A DNA stretch of 39,417 bases, from NCBI GenBank assembly GCA_945885475.1, contig CAMCYR010000027.1, forward strand, positions 1 to 39,417, in the 5' to 3' direction. The notes beneath the pieces are model-generated. The model was not told where the DNA came from, made no database searches, and saw only the letters and a program-made list of their open reading frames with translations. Shown piece by piece: positions 23,946 through 31,316 of the stretch. The DNA comes from Chitinophaga pinensis. Its GTDB lineage: Bacteria; Bacteroidota; Bacteroidia; 2-12-FULL-35-15. The translations under genes and the position numbers were made by a program. Position 1 is the first letter of the stretch; the number at the start of each line of letters is the position of its first letter.

Positions 23946-25883
23946 ATGAATACGAAACTTTATTGCAATAGTTTAACGCAATATTCCAGATATAAAACCC
24001 GCGTTGTAACGATCGGTGATGTCCCTTTGGGAGGAGATAATCCTATTCGGATTCAATCGATGACCACCACTGATACAATGAATACCATTGCAACGGTCGA
24101 GCAGAGTATCCGAATGATCGATGCCGGATGCGAATATGTGCGCATTACCGCACCGAGTATCAAAGAGGCACAGAATTTAGAATTGATAAAAAAGGAATTA
24201 AGAGCTCGTGGATACAATGCGCCGCTTATTGCAGACATTCATTTTACTCCCAATGCAGCGGAACTCGCTGCCCGCATTGTTGAAAAGGTTCGTGTGAATC
24301 CTGGAAATTATGCCGATAAAAAGAAGTTTGAAAACATAGAATATACAGATGCAACTTATGTTTCTGAATTAGATCGTATCCGCCAACGGTTCACTCCATT
24401 AGTGAAAATTTGTAAAGAATACGGAACAGCTATGCGCATTGGTACAAACCATGGTTCATTGAGTGATAGGATTTTAAGTCGCTATGGTGACACGCCTCTC
24501 GGAATGGTAGAGAGTGCTTTAGAGTTTCTGCGAATTTGCGAAGACAATAATTATTACAATATCGTTTTGTCGATGAAGGCGAGTAATCCGCAAGTGATGG
24601 TCCAGGCATATCGTTTGTTGATTTTGAAAATGCAGGAATTGAATATGAATTATCCCTTGCATCTTGGCGTTACCGAGGCCGGAGAAGGGGAAGATGGACG
24701 GATAAAATCTGCTGTGGGTATCGGAACTTTATTGGAAGATGGAATTGGTGATACCGTCCGTGTTTCATTAACGGAAGATCCAGAGTTTGAAATCCCTGTT
24801 GCTAAAAATTTGATTGAGCGTTATTCGAATCGTGTTAATCACAAAGCGATACCCGAGATAGTGCGGTTGCCATATTCACCATATGACTTTCAGAAGCGTG
24901 TTTCAAAAGATGCTCAAAATATTGGTGGATCCAATGTTCCTAGAGTGATTGCTGACTTCAGCGAAAAGCAAAAAATAACACCTGCTTCACTTTTTGCAGT
25001 TGGATATAATTATTCTGTACCATTAGATAAATGGAACTTAACAGATCAGGCTTGTGATTATATTTTTGTTGGCGACAATACGATTGATTTTCAAATTCCG
25101 GGAACCCTTGGTTTGATATTCAATGCAAGTACTTGGAATAATTTAAGTGATACAACACGATCTTATCCTTTATTTAAACTTGCTGATTTTTTAAGTGCTG
25201 ATAAAAAGTCAGAGCAACTGAATTTTGTGTCTGTTTCTATTGATGATATTTTAACACTTTCAAATACGACCATTGCTTCATTTTCTGTTCCGGTTACTTT
25301 TGTTCTGGAAACATCCAATGACCATGGAATGGCAGAGCAGAGAAGAATTTTTGTAGAGTTTTTAAATAATTCGATTTCAATTCCTGTGATCATAAAAAGG
25401 AATTATTCAAATGTTCCCGAAGAAAAATTTCAATTACATGCATCCACTGATTTTGGTGCATTATTTCTGGATGGTTTTGGCGATGGAATATGGATCTCAC
25501 AAACGAACTGTACTTCAGCAAAAAATATAAATGCAATTGCATTTGGCATTTTGCAGGCTACACGAACGAGAATTTCTAAAACAGAATATATTTCTTGTCC
25601 TTCTTGTGGCCGGACACTTTTCGATCTTCAGGAAACTACTGCAAAGATCCGCAGCCGGACGGATCATCTAAAAGGAATAAAAATCGGAATCATGGGTTGT
25701 ATTGTAAACGGTCCTGGTGAAATGGCGGATGCCGATTACGGATATGTAGGTACCGGTATCGATAAAATTACTTTATACAAAGGACGAGAAGTGGTTGAGC
25801 GTAATGTGAATTCTGACAAAGCGGTTGATGCACTTGTCGAGCTTATCAAAAAACATGGTGATTGGGTGGAAAAGGAATTCTAG
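23946..25883 (+). CDS. ispG: 4-hydroxy-3-methylbut-2-en-1-yl diphosphate synthase (IspG/GcpE)
   Basis: 645 residues. IspG converts 2-C-methyl-erythritol cyclodiphosphate to HMBPP in the MEP isoprenoid pathway, using a [4Fe-4S] cluster. The N-terminal TIM barrel carries R-I-Q-S-M-T-T-T-D-T and A-D-I-H-F-T-P and continues to about residue 280. A central insert of about 250 residues follows, as in plant, Chlorobi and Bacteroidota enzymes and unlike the 370-residue E. coli form. The C-terminal reductase-like domain holds the cluster ligands Cys551 and Cys554 (C-P-S-C-G-R), Cys585 (G-C-I-V-N-G-P-G-E) and Glu592. ATG 23946 is chosen over TTG 23925 because it is downstream of the -7 box. Confidence 0.97.
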   Translation: MNTKLYCNSLTQYSRYKTRVVTIGDVPLGGDNPIRIQSMTTTDTMNTIATVEQSIRMIDAGCEYVRITAPSIKEAQNLELIKKELRARGYNAPLIADIHFTPNAAELAARIVEKVRVNPGNYADKKKFENIEYTDATYVSELDRIRQRFTPLVKICKEYGTAMRIGTNHGSLSDRILSRYGDTPLGMVESALEFLRICEDNNYYNIVLSMKASNPQVMVQAYRLLILKMQELNMNYPLHLGVTEAGEGEDGRIKSAVGIGTLLEDGIGDTVRVSLTEDPEFEIPVAKNLIERYSNRVNHKAIPEIVRLPYSPYDFQKRVSKDAQNIGGSNVPRVIADFSEKQKITPASLFAVGYNYSVPLDKWNLTDQACDYIFVGDNTIDFQIPGTLGLIFNASTWNNLSDTTRSYPLFKLADFLSADKKSEQLNFVSVSIDDILTLSNTTIASFSVPVTFVLETSNDHGMAEQRRIFVEFLNNSISIPVIIKRNYSNVPEEKFQLHASTDFGALFLDGFGDGIWISQTNCTSAKNINAIAFGILQATRTRISKTEYISCPSCGRTLFDLQETTAKIRSRTDHLKGIKIGIMGCIVNGPGEMADADYGYVGTGIDKITLYKGREVVERNVNSDKAVDALVELIKKHGDWVEKEF

Positions 25884-26053
25884 TAGTTGAGATTCAATTA
25901 TGTGTGCAAAAAAGTTTTACGCAGTTCAATTTATTTGTATGAAATAATTGCCTCTCTTTTCAAATTACTTGTCTAAATTTTTGGATCGAAAATATTGAAC
26001 AGCCTTACGATATTTTGATGCTTGGAATGAAAGAGGTATTCCGGAAAAATGGT

Positions 26054-26061
26054 TATATTTG
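26054..26061 (+). promoter_or_regulatory. -7 element upstream of a secreted protein gene
   Basis: TATATTTG matches TAnnTTTG. Transcription from about 26068 would leave a 19-base leader before ATG 26087 and exclude the in-frame upstream starts (from 26015). Confidence 0.5.
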
Positions 26062-26086
26062 TTATGAAAAAATAAAATTAATTCTT

Positions 26087-26974
26087 ATGAAAAAAATATT
26101 TACGATAATTTCAATTTTGTCAGTCTCAATTACGGGTCTATTTGCCCAGGCAACTCCGAATAATGGATTCGAAACATGGACTCATAATACCTTTCCAAGT
26201 TATGATACTCCCAATAGTTGGGATAATTTAAACCCCTCAACTGGTGCACTTGGTGTTTATACGTGTTTCAAAGCTACTGCAGCAGCAGACATTCATTCAG
26301 GAGCAGCAGCGGTTAAATTAATTACAAAATCTGTTTTTGGTCAAATCGCTAACGGAATTGTAACAACTGGTTCAATTAATACAACTACTCAAACTATAGG
26401 TGGTGGCATACCTTATACTTTACGTCCTGATAGTATTATCGGTTTTTATAAATATACATCGGTTTCAGGGGATAATGGTTTTGCAGAAATTCAGTTATTA
26501 GGTGCTGGTGGAGATACTGATACTATTGGATATGCTCGTTTTTTCACCCCTAGTTCCACTATTGGTTCTTATACAAGATTTTCGGCTCATATTACCTACC
26601 GATCTTTAAATCCTATTGTTAAATCTATTTTGATCTTATCTTCAAGTAAGGATGCTGTTACTCATTTTGTTGGGAGTACAGCTTTTTTTGATGATGTCGC
26701 TTTAGTTTTTGCAACAACAACAGGTATTCCTGATCAAGCAAACATTGATATAACAGTTGGTCCTAATCCTTCTGTGGATAAATTGACAATCAAAAATGCT
26801 AATAAAAATACTTTTCTTTTATATGATGTAACCGGACGAAAAGTTGTCGAACTGAAATTGGTTGATTCATGCACTATTATTGACTTAAATCAATTCCCGG
26901 GTTTGTATATCTACGCGATAATTGATGAAAAAAATAATGTTATAAAAACCAGTAAGTTAATTATTCAGAAATAA
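26087..26974 (+). CDS. Secreted protein with type A T9SS sorting domain, possible PCMD-like domain
   Basis: 295 residues from ATG 26087, which gives a clean signal peptide (M-K-K-I-F-T-I-I-S-I-L-S ... L-F-A-Q). The body (about 22-215) begins N-N-G-F-E-T-W and ends with F-F-D-D-V-A-L-V-F. It contains H-S-G-A-A-A-V-K-L and R-P-D-S-I-I-G-F-Y-K-Y, and looks like a jelly-roll of the PCMD (putative carbohydrate metabolism domain) kind; this assignment is moderate. The last 75 residues are a type A sorting domain (V-G-P-N-P-S ... L-Y-D-V-T-G-R ... P-G-L-Y-I-Y ... K-L-I-I-Q-K). A hairpin follows the gene, then a TonB-dependent receptor only 77 bases on, so glycan binding and uptake may be linked. Confidence 0.85.
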   Translation: MKKIFTIISILSVSITGLFAQATPNNGFETWTHNTFPSYDTPNSWDNLNPSTGALGVYTCFKATAAADIHSGAAAVKLITKSVFGQIANGIVTTGSINTTTQTIGGGIPYTLRPDSIIGFYKYTSVSGDNGFAEIQLLGAGGDTDTIGYARFFTPSSTIGSYTRFSAHITYRSLNPIVKSILILSSSKDAVTHFVGSTAFFDDVALVFATTTGIPDQANIDITVGPNPSVDKLTIKNANKNTFLLYDVTGRKVVELKLVDSCTIIDLNQFPGLYIYAIIDEKNNVIKTSKLIIQK

Positions 26975-26988
26975 TTAAAGTAAAATAA

Positions 26989-27034
26989 AAGAGGCTGTCG
27001 ATTAACTTTATAAGTTAATAGGCTGCTTCTTTTT
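26989..27034 (+). terminator. Hairpin terminator or attenuator between the secreted protein and receptor genes
   Basis: ATTAACTT-TAT-AAGTTAAT forms a perfect inner stem (27001-27019). It is extended outward by AGAGGCTG with GGCTGCTTCT, including a mismatch and wobble pairs, and followed by TTTTT. It ends only about 17 bases before the receptor's first possible start, so partial read-through would set receptor expression. Confidence 0.65.
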
Positions 27035-27051
27035 AAATTTTAAATACCTTC

Positions 27052-29469
27052 TTGTTGCCCAACAATTTTACTACTTTGAAAAAAGATATTAGATTTCCGC
27101 TATTCCTGATTTTCCTTTTTGTAGCCTATCTGTCCAGTGCACAGAGTTATGGAGTATTAAAAGGTCTTGTCATGGATGGAGCAACAAAAGAAGCCATTGT
27201 AGGAGCTAATATTTATGATTCCAACGATTTTACCCGTGGTGCAGTGAGTGATGTGAATGGTAGTTTTGAAATCAGGTTGAATTTAGGAAAACATATAATG
27301 ATTTGTTCTTTTATAAGTATGAAATCGGATACGTTTTCAATTTATATTGATTCAATGAAAGCTACTGAATTTAATGTTCTGCTTAAATCAACCGCAACCC
27401 AACTTACGACCATGGTTGTTTCTGCAGGTAAGTATGAACAAAGGTTAGAGGAAATAACTGTTTCAATGGAAGTTTTGAAACCCTCAATGATAGAAAATAA
27501 AAATTCAGCAAATATTAAAGGTGCTCTAGAGCAAACTCCAGGTTTGAATATACTTGATGGTGAGCCCCAAATAAGAGGCGGTAGCGGTTTTAGTTTTGGA
27601 GTTGGAAGTCGTGTAGCAATTTTAATAGACGGTTTACCAGCTCTTGCTGGTGATGCTGGCCGACCAGAATGGAATTTTATTCCTGTTGAAAATATAGAAC
27701 AAGTGGAGATTATAAAAGGTGCATCATCCGTGACTTATGGTTCATCTGCATTAAGTGGAAGTATTAATATAAGAACAGCTTATGCAAAGGACAAACCAAT
27801 CACAAAAGTCAATGTGTCATCCGGTGTTTATGATTCACCTCCTATTGAAAATGCAAAATGGTGGAAAGGCATTGCTAATTTTTCTAATCTTAGTTTTGTT
27901 CATGTAGAAAAAATAAAGCAAGTAGATTTTGGTATAGGTGGAATGGGCATCTATGATCACGGTTTTATTGGCCCACCTTCCTTTCATCCGAATTTAGGTT
28001 CAGGAAATGATACAATTTCTGAAAATCAAGTAGGAGAAAAAACAGGGCGATTAAATTTTAATCTTAGATATCGTTTCAAAAAACGACCACAATTAAACAT
28101 TGGGATTAATGGGAATTTTATGAGGTCAACGAATAATTTTTCTTTGGTTTGGGATAATGATACTTCAGGTCTATATCGCGCCTTCCCCAAAACAATGACT
28201 TTACAGGATCAGACAATTCTTTATGTTGATCCATTCTTTAATTATTTTACAAAGTCTGGTTTAAAACATAGCTTGCGGACAAGATATTTTTACACAAAAA
28301 ATTTACTTACAAACAATCAATCAAATGAAACGAATGTTGTTTATAGTGAATACCAGTTTACGAAACAGTTAGAAGTAATAGATGGCATTAACATCACAGG
28401 TGGTATTGTAATGAATCAAACGTATTCACATGCGGATTTATATAATAACGGCATTTCTCCTGAAAATCATTTACAGAATTATGCAGCATATACCCAGTTG
28501 GATAAGAAATTATGGAAGTTTTTAAATGCGTCTTTGGGATTTAGAGGTGAGTACTTTAAAATGAATGAGGAGGAAAATGTTGTTAAGCCTATTTTTAGAT
28601 CCGGCTTAAATTTGCAATTAGCACAAGCTACTTTTCTTCGTTATTCTTATGGGCAAGGATATCGTTATCCAACCATCACAGAAAAGTTTATTAAAACAAG
28701 AACAGGCGGGTTAGATGTATTTCCTAATACAAATTTGCAACCCGAGACTAGTTGGAATACTGAAGTTGGTTTAAAACAAGGATTTAAAGTACGTAACTTT
28801 ATAGGTTTTTTGGATATTGCTGCATTCTGGCAAGAGTATTCGAATACAATTGAATTCACTTATGGTTTCTGGGATAAAAATAAAGATATCTTTGGGGATG
28901 ATAGTTTATCAGCAGGCTTCAAGTTTATAAATACAGGCGATACAAGGGTTCGCGGACTGGAGCTTTCAATTGCCGGTGAGGGAAAAATTACAAATAACCT
29001 GAAAGTAGAAGTGTTATGCGGATATACATATGCGCTTCCCCAATCTGTTTATCCTGATCGTGTATATGCTATAGATAGCACCCCTCAGGCAATGACATAT
29101 AATTTTACAAGCACAGATACTACAGATAATGTTTTGAAATATCGATTTAAACATATCGCCAAGGGGGATGTTCAAATTTCTTATAAGTGGTTTTCGATTG
29201 GTGGAAGCTGGCGTTACTTTAGCCCAATGCAAAATATAGATAAAACGTTTTACCGTTTGGAATCTGTTTTGCATTCAGGTATTGAAAAATATCGAGACAA
29301 TCACAATTATGGAACTCATATTATAGATGCCAGAATTGGTGCAGCAGTTACAAAAAGGTTAAAATTATCCTTTGTGGTTAACAATGTTTTTAATAAAAGT
29401 TATTCCCTTCGTCCCTTAAAAATTGAATCCCCCCGGACCTTTGCTTTACAACTATCGTTGAAAGTATAG
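27052..29469 (+). CDS. TonB-dependent outer-membrane receptor
   Basis: 805 residues. A signal peptide (F-P-L-F-L-I-F-L-F-V-A-Y-L-S-S-A-Q) precedes a carboxypeptidase-regulatory-like domain (G-V-L-K-G-L-V-M-D-G-A-T-K-E-A-I-V-G-A-N, about 35-115). A plug domain follows (about 120-245; I-R-G-G-S-G-F-S-F-G, L-I-D-G-L-P, I-E-Q-V-E-I-I-K-G-A-S-S-V, G-S-S-A-L-S-G-S-I-N-I). The barrel ends in F-A-L-Q-L-S-L-K-V. It imports a large ligand using TonB energy; whether siderophore, cobalamin or glycan is not clear. No ATG precedes the signal peptide: the start must be a TTG at 27052 or 27055, or TTG 27076, which gives the shortest N-terminus (K-K-D-I-R-F). A relic of a related receptor follows. Confidence 0.92.
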   Translation: MLPNNFTTLKKDIRFPLFLIFLFVAYLSSAQSYGVLKGLVMDGATKEAIVGANIYDSNDFTRGAVSDVNGSFEIRLNLGKHIMICSFISMKSDTFSIYIDSMKATEFNVLLKSTATQLTTMVVSAGKYEQRLEEITVSMEVLKPSMIENKNSANIKGALEQTPGLNILDGEPQIRGGSGFSFGVGSRVAILIDGLPALAGDAGRPEWNFIPVENIEQVEIIKGASSVTYGSSALSGSINIRTAYAKDKPITKVNVSSGVYDSPPIENAKWWKGIANFSNLSFVHVEKIKQVDFGIGGMGIYDHGFIGPPSFHPNLGSGNDTISENQVGEKTGRLNFNLRYRFKKRPQLNIGINGNFMRSTNNFSLVWDNDTSGLYRAFPKTMTLQDQTILYVDPFFNYFTKSGLKHSLRTRYFYTKNLLTNNQSNETNVVYSEYQFTKQLEVIDGINITGGIVMNQTYSHADLYNNGISPENHLQNYAAYTQLDKKLWKFLNASLGFRGEYFKMNEEENVVKPIFRSGLNLQLAQATFLRYSYGQGYRYPTITEKFIKTRTGGLDVFPNTNLQPETSWNTEVGLKQGFKVRNFIGFLDIAAFWQEYSNTIEFTYGFWDKNKDIFGDDSLSAGFKFINTGDTRVRGLELSIAGEGKITNNLKVEVLCGYTYALPQSVYPDRVYAIDSTPQAMTYNFTSTDTTDNVLKYRFKHIAKGDVQISYKWFSIGGSWRYFSPMQNIDKTFYRLESVLHSGIEKYRDNHNYGTHIIDARIGAAVTKRLKLSFVVNNVFNKSYSLRPLKIESPRTFALQLSLKV

Positions 29470-29479
29470 ACCTTATTTT

Positions 29480-29569
29480 AGCAACATTTTTAATGTTGAT
29501 TATTCCCTCCGACCATTAAAAATTGAATCTCCAAGAACAACAGCTTTACAATATGTACTTACGTTTTAA
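29480..29569 (+). pseudogene. Relic of a second TonB-dependent receptor: last 29 codons
   Basis: Ten bases after the receptor's stop, 90 bases encode I-F-N-V-D-Y-S-L-R-P-L-K-I-E-S-P-R-T and onward to T-F-stop. These align without gaps to the last 29 residues of the intact receptor (29380-29469) with 20 of 29 identical, ending in an aromatic residue as barrel proteins do. No start or upstream part remains. It is the 3' end of a paralogue, left by deletion or by recombination between tandem or homologous receptor genes. Confidence 0.9.
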
Positions 29570-29652
29570 AACTACTTGTTGAACCTTAAATTTTTCATCG
29601 CCGATAGTTCTTTATTTTGATATTTCGATGTTTAAAAATCTATTTGCTTTAA

Positions 29653-29742
29653 TTAAGCGCGATACGCCCCCTTGTGTTGTAACAATATCAATTCTTCTAA
29701 ACTATCCTTATAACGATAAATAACCTCGTAGTGCTTTTCGTT
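29653..29742 (-). pseudogene. Possible decayed 3' end of a minus-strand gene
   Basis: Thirty codons ending in TAA at 29653 read H-Y-E-V-I-Y-R-Y-K-D-S-L-E-E-L-I-L-L and onward. They are preceded in the same frame by a stop and then by L-A-A-L-P-A-I-S-E. The composition is protein-like and recalls the end of a RelE/ParE-type toxin, but the match is not strong enough to name. No start codon is available. Confidence 0.3.
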
Positions 29743-29783
29743 TTATTCAGAAATAGCGGGAAGAGCTGCCAGCAATTTTGATT

Positions 29784-29815
29784 TTTCTTTCTTTTGATTC
29801 TCTAAAAGAAAGAAA
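29784..29815. repeat. Perfect 12-bp inverted repeat (TTTCTTTCTTTT)
   Basis: TTTCTTTCTTTT (29784-29795) and AAAAGAAAGAAA (29804-29815) are exact complements around an 8-base loop GATTCTCT. There is no terminator-like placement. Similar T/C-rich hairpins followed by GAAACAAAGAAAAAG occur as dispersed repeats in related genomes as I recall them; that recollection needs checking. Confidence 0.6.
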
Positions 29816-30001
29816 CAAAGAAAAAGCGACCACAAAAACCAACTACTATTTTTTCTTTCACTCAAAAATCCTCGCATTCAGTTGCCTGAAAAAAAAGCAG
29901 TTCGCTCTTTTTGTGGACGTCCCCGCGCGGCTCCGAAAAAATATTCGTAGTTTGACAATTGCTTAGGTTATCAAATCAAGTGTTACTCACATCTATATGT
30001 C

Positions 30002-30035
30002 AGTTCGAGTGTTCCGCAGGAACGTATCGAGAACT
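30002..30035. repeat. Hairpin repeat AGTTCGAG..GTTCC-GCA-GGAAC..GAGAACT
   Basis: The core GTTCC-GCA-GGAAC (30011-30023) is a perfect stem. Outer arms AGTTC (30002-30006) and GAACT (30031-30035) pair as well, with CGAG-like bulges between. Sequences of the form TCGAGTGTTCCGCAGGAACG recur between genes in many Bacteroidota in my experience, so this may be one copy of a dispersed repeat family. Confidence 0.6.
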
Positions 30036-30246
30036 ATTAGAACTCCTATTGCTCCACGGAATCATATGCTTTCATTTCTATCGTTCGACTCCGGAATCGT
30101 ATTTTAGATTGTAATACTATTTGGTGCTCTAAATATTCTCTTCGAACAGCTATAACTTAAATTTATATTTTTAATTGACATTTATTTGTATTTTTATACA
30201 TCTTACATCCAATATTAATTATTTCATTATGTTTATTTTATCAAAT

Positions 30247-30468
30247 ATGAAGCGTTTTTTCTTTCTTCCTAAAATATCAATGCTGAGTGTTGCATTAATT
30301 ATAACTTCAAGTATAATTATTGTATCCGATATGGGTTGTACTCCAAAACCCGCTTGCGGAAACAAACGCGATCATAGACGACGGAAAAAGAGTGTGAAGC
30401 GATTTGCTCCGAGTATGAGCTATATGTTTCTGAAGCCTACAGAAGAGAGGTATTCTTTTTTTGCTTAA
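30247..30468 (+). CDS. Small basic protein with N-terminal membrane segment, unknown function
   Basis: 73 residues from ATG 30247 (M-K-R-F-F-F-L-P-K). In-frame starts further up (ATG 30229, TTG 30175) would add a hydrophobic stretch but give a poorer signal. Residues about 10-28 are hydrophobic (M-L-S-V-A-L-I-I-T-S-S-I-I-I-V). D-M-G-C-T-P-K-P-A-C-G-N follows, then a strongly basic D-H-R-R-R-K-K-S-V-K-R segment and a C-terminus with Tyr and Phe. The M-G-C site is not a proper lipobox (Asp at -3). It may be a secreted or membrane-anchored small protein. No family is recognised. Its stop codon abuts the stop of the convergent lipoprotein gene with no bases between. Confidence 0.55.
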   Translation: MKRFFFLPKISMLSVALIITSSIIIVSDMGCTPKPACGNKRDHRRRKKSVKRFAPSMSYMFLKPTEERYSFFA

Positions 30469-31263
30469 TTATTTAGTAAGCGCATTGGTTTTAGTCTCTT
30501 TCTTAAAAAGATTAAAATTTACACTTACTCCTAATCGCATATAGGCATTGTTGTAGCGATAAGGGTCAAGGTTATACGCTCCTGTTCTTAACGAAGTACT
30601 GATACCGGTTTGAATCATAAATTTTGTATGCTCTCTTCCTATTCGGAAAGTTAGAGCAGGTTCAATAGTAATTTCACTGCCATTTTTTACATTTATTAAC
30701 TCTGCATACGCTAATGTAGATTTGGGCCCTGAACTATTTCTTACACGTTCCCAACGTTCATAATTGTAGTAATAATTGGTATAATACCAATACGTGCACT
30801 TTGCTGAAAAAGAAAGATCTATTTTTTCTGAAAATGCCACACCAATATTCGGCTGAATAAAAAATTTGTAGGCTGTCACATCAATTCCAAGGTATCTGTC
30901 ATCGCTCGGCAATACTGGAAAATCATGATAAATGATTGAATCTTTTAATCTTCCGGTTCCAAGGCCACCGTATAGCTCTGTCACCAAAAAATTAGTAGGA
31001 GAATAAAATGCACCCGCTCCCATTTCTGTCATGTAATAACGTGTAGTCCCTTGTATGTTGGCAATAATGCCTAAGTTATTAATTGGGGCATATGCTAATT
31101 GTAGGTCAAATACCCGCAATGAATGAATAGGATTTATCCGGACTTGATTTTTTTTAGTAAACAAAGGGACATTATGTGTTTGAGGAAGAAAGGATGTTGT
31201 ATAGCAGCCAGTTATGAAAAGGACAACACAAAAAGAGAAAATTTTTTGAAGGTTGTGTTTCAT
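30469..31263 (-). CDS. Outer-membrane lipoprotein of unknown function
   Basis: 264 residues from ATG 31263, which gives M-K-H-N-L-Q-K-I-F-S-F-C-V-V-L-F-I-T-G-C: a signal peptide with the lipobox I-T-G-C. An upstream in-frame ATG at 31293 lies inside the terminator of the preceding gene and is rejected. The mature part alternates strands (L-Q-L-A-Y-A-P, Y-Y-M-T-E-M-G-A-G-A-F-Y, F-I-Q-P-N-I-G-V-A-F, Y-M-R-L-G-V-S-V-N-F-N-L-F), which suggests a small beta-barrel-like outer-membrane protein. I recognise no family. It follows the PorE-like gene on the same strand but beyond a strong terminator, so it is probably a separate unit. Confidence 0.75.
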   Translation of the reverse strand: MKHNLQKIFSFCVVLFITGCYTTSFLPQTHNVPLFTKKNQVRINPIHSLRVFDLQLAYAPINNLGIIANIQGTTRYYMTEMGAGAFYSPTNFLVTELYGGLGTGRLKDSIIYHDFPVLPSDDRYLGIDVTAYKFFIQPNIGVAFSEKIDLSFSAKCTYWYYTNYYYNYERWERVRNSSGPKSTLAYAELINVKNGSEITIEPALTFRIGREHTKFMIQTGISTSLRTGAYNLDPYRYNNAYMRLGVSVNFNLFKKETKTNALTK

Positions 31264-31283
31264 AGCTATTGCGTATTCCAACA

Positions 31284-31312
31284 AAAAACCCAAACAATCT
31301 GTTTGGGTTTTT
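31284..31312 (-). terminator. Terminator of the adhesin-PorP-PorE-like operon
   Basis: AAAAACCCAAACA (31284-31296) and TGTTTGGGTTTTT (31300-31312) form a perfect 13-bp stem with a 3-base loop, ending in a T run on either strand. It begins 5 bases after the stop codon of the OmpA-type gene on the minus strand. Confidence 0.92.
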
Positions 31313-31316
31313 ATAA

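Larger units (their letters stand above)
29570..30246. other. 677 bases without an intact gene
   Basis: This stretch holds a possible decayed minus-strand coding end (29653-29742), a perfect 12-bp hairpin with a purine/pyrimidine-rich stem (29784-29815), a GC-richer patch around 29920-29940 (GTCCCCGCGCGGCTCCG), and a second hairpin (30002-30035). The plus-strand open frame at 29778-29966 has a low-complexity Phe/Lys composition with no plausible start signals and I do not call it a gene. The whole looks like a place where repeats and fragments have accumulated. Confidence 0.6.

Noticed and set aside
26015-26086. Longer start of the type A cargo gene
   Set aside because: The extra residues hide the signal peptide and lie upstream of or over the TATATTTG promoter element.
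29778-29966. 62-residue plus-strand open frame
   Set aside because: Phe/Lys-rich low-complexity translation across a hairpin repeat, no start context, no recognisable family.
31264-31293. Longer start of the lipoprotein gene at 31293
   Set aside because: It lies within the preceding terminator hairpin; ATG 31263 gives a clean lipoprotein signal.
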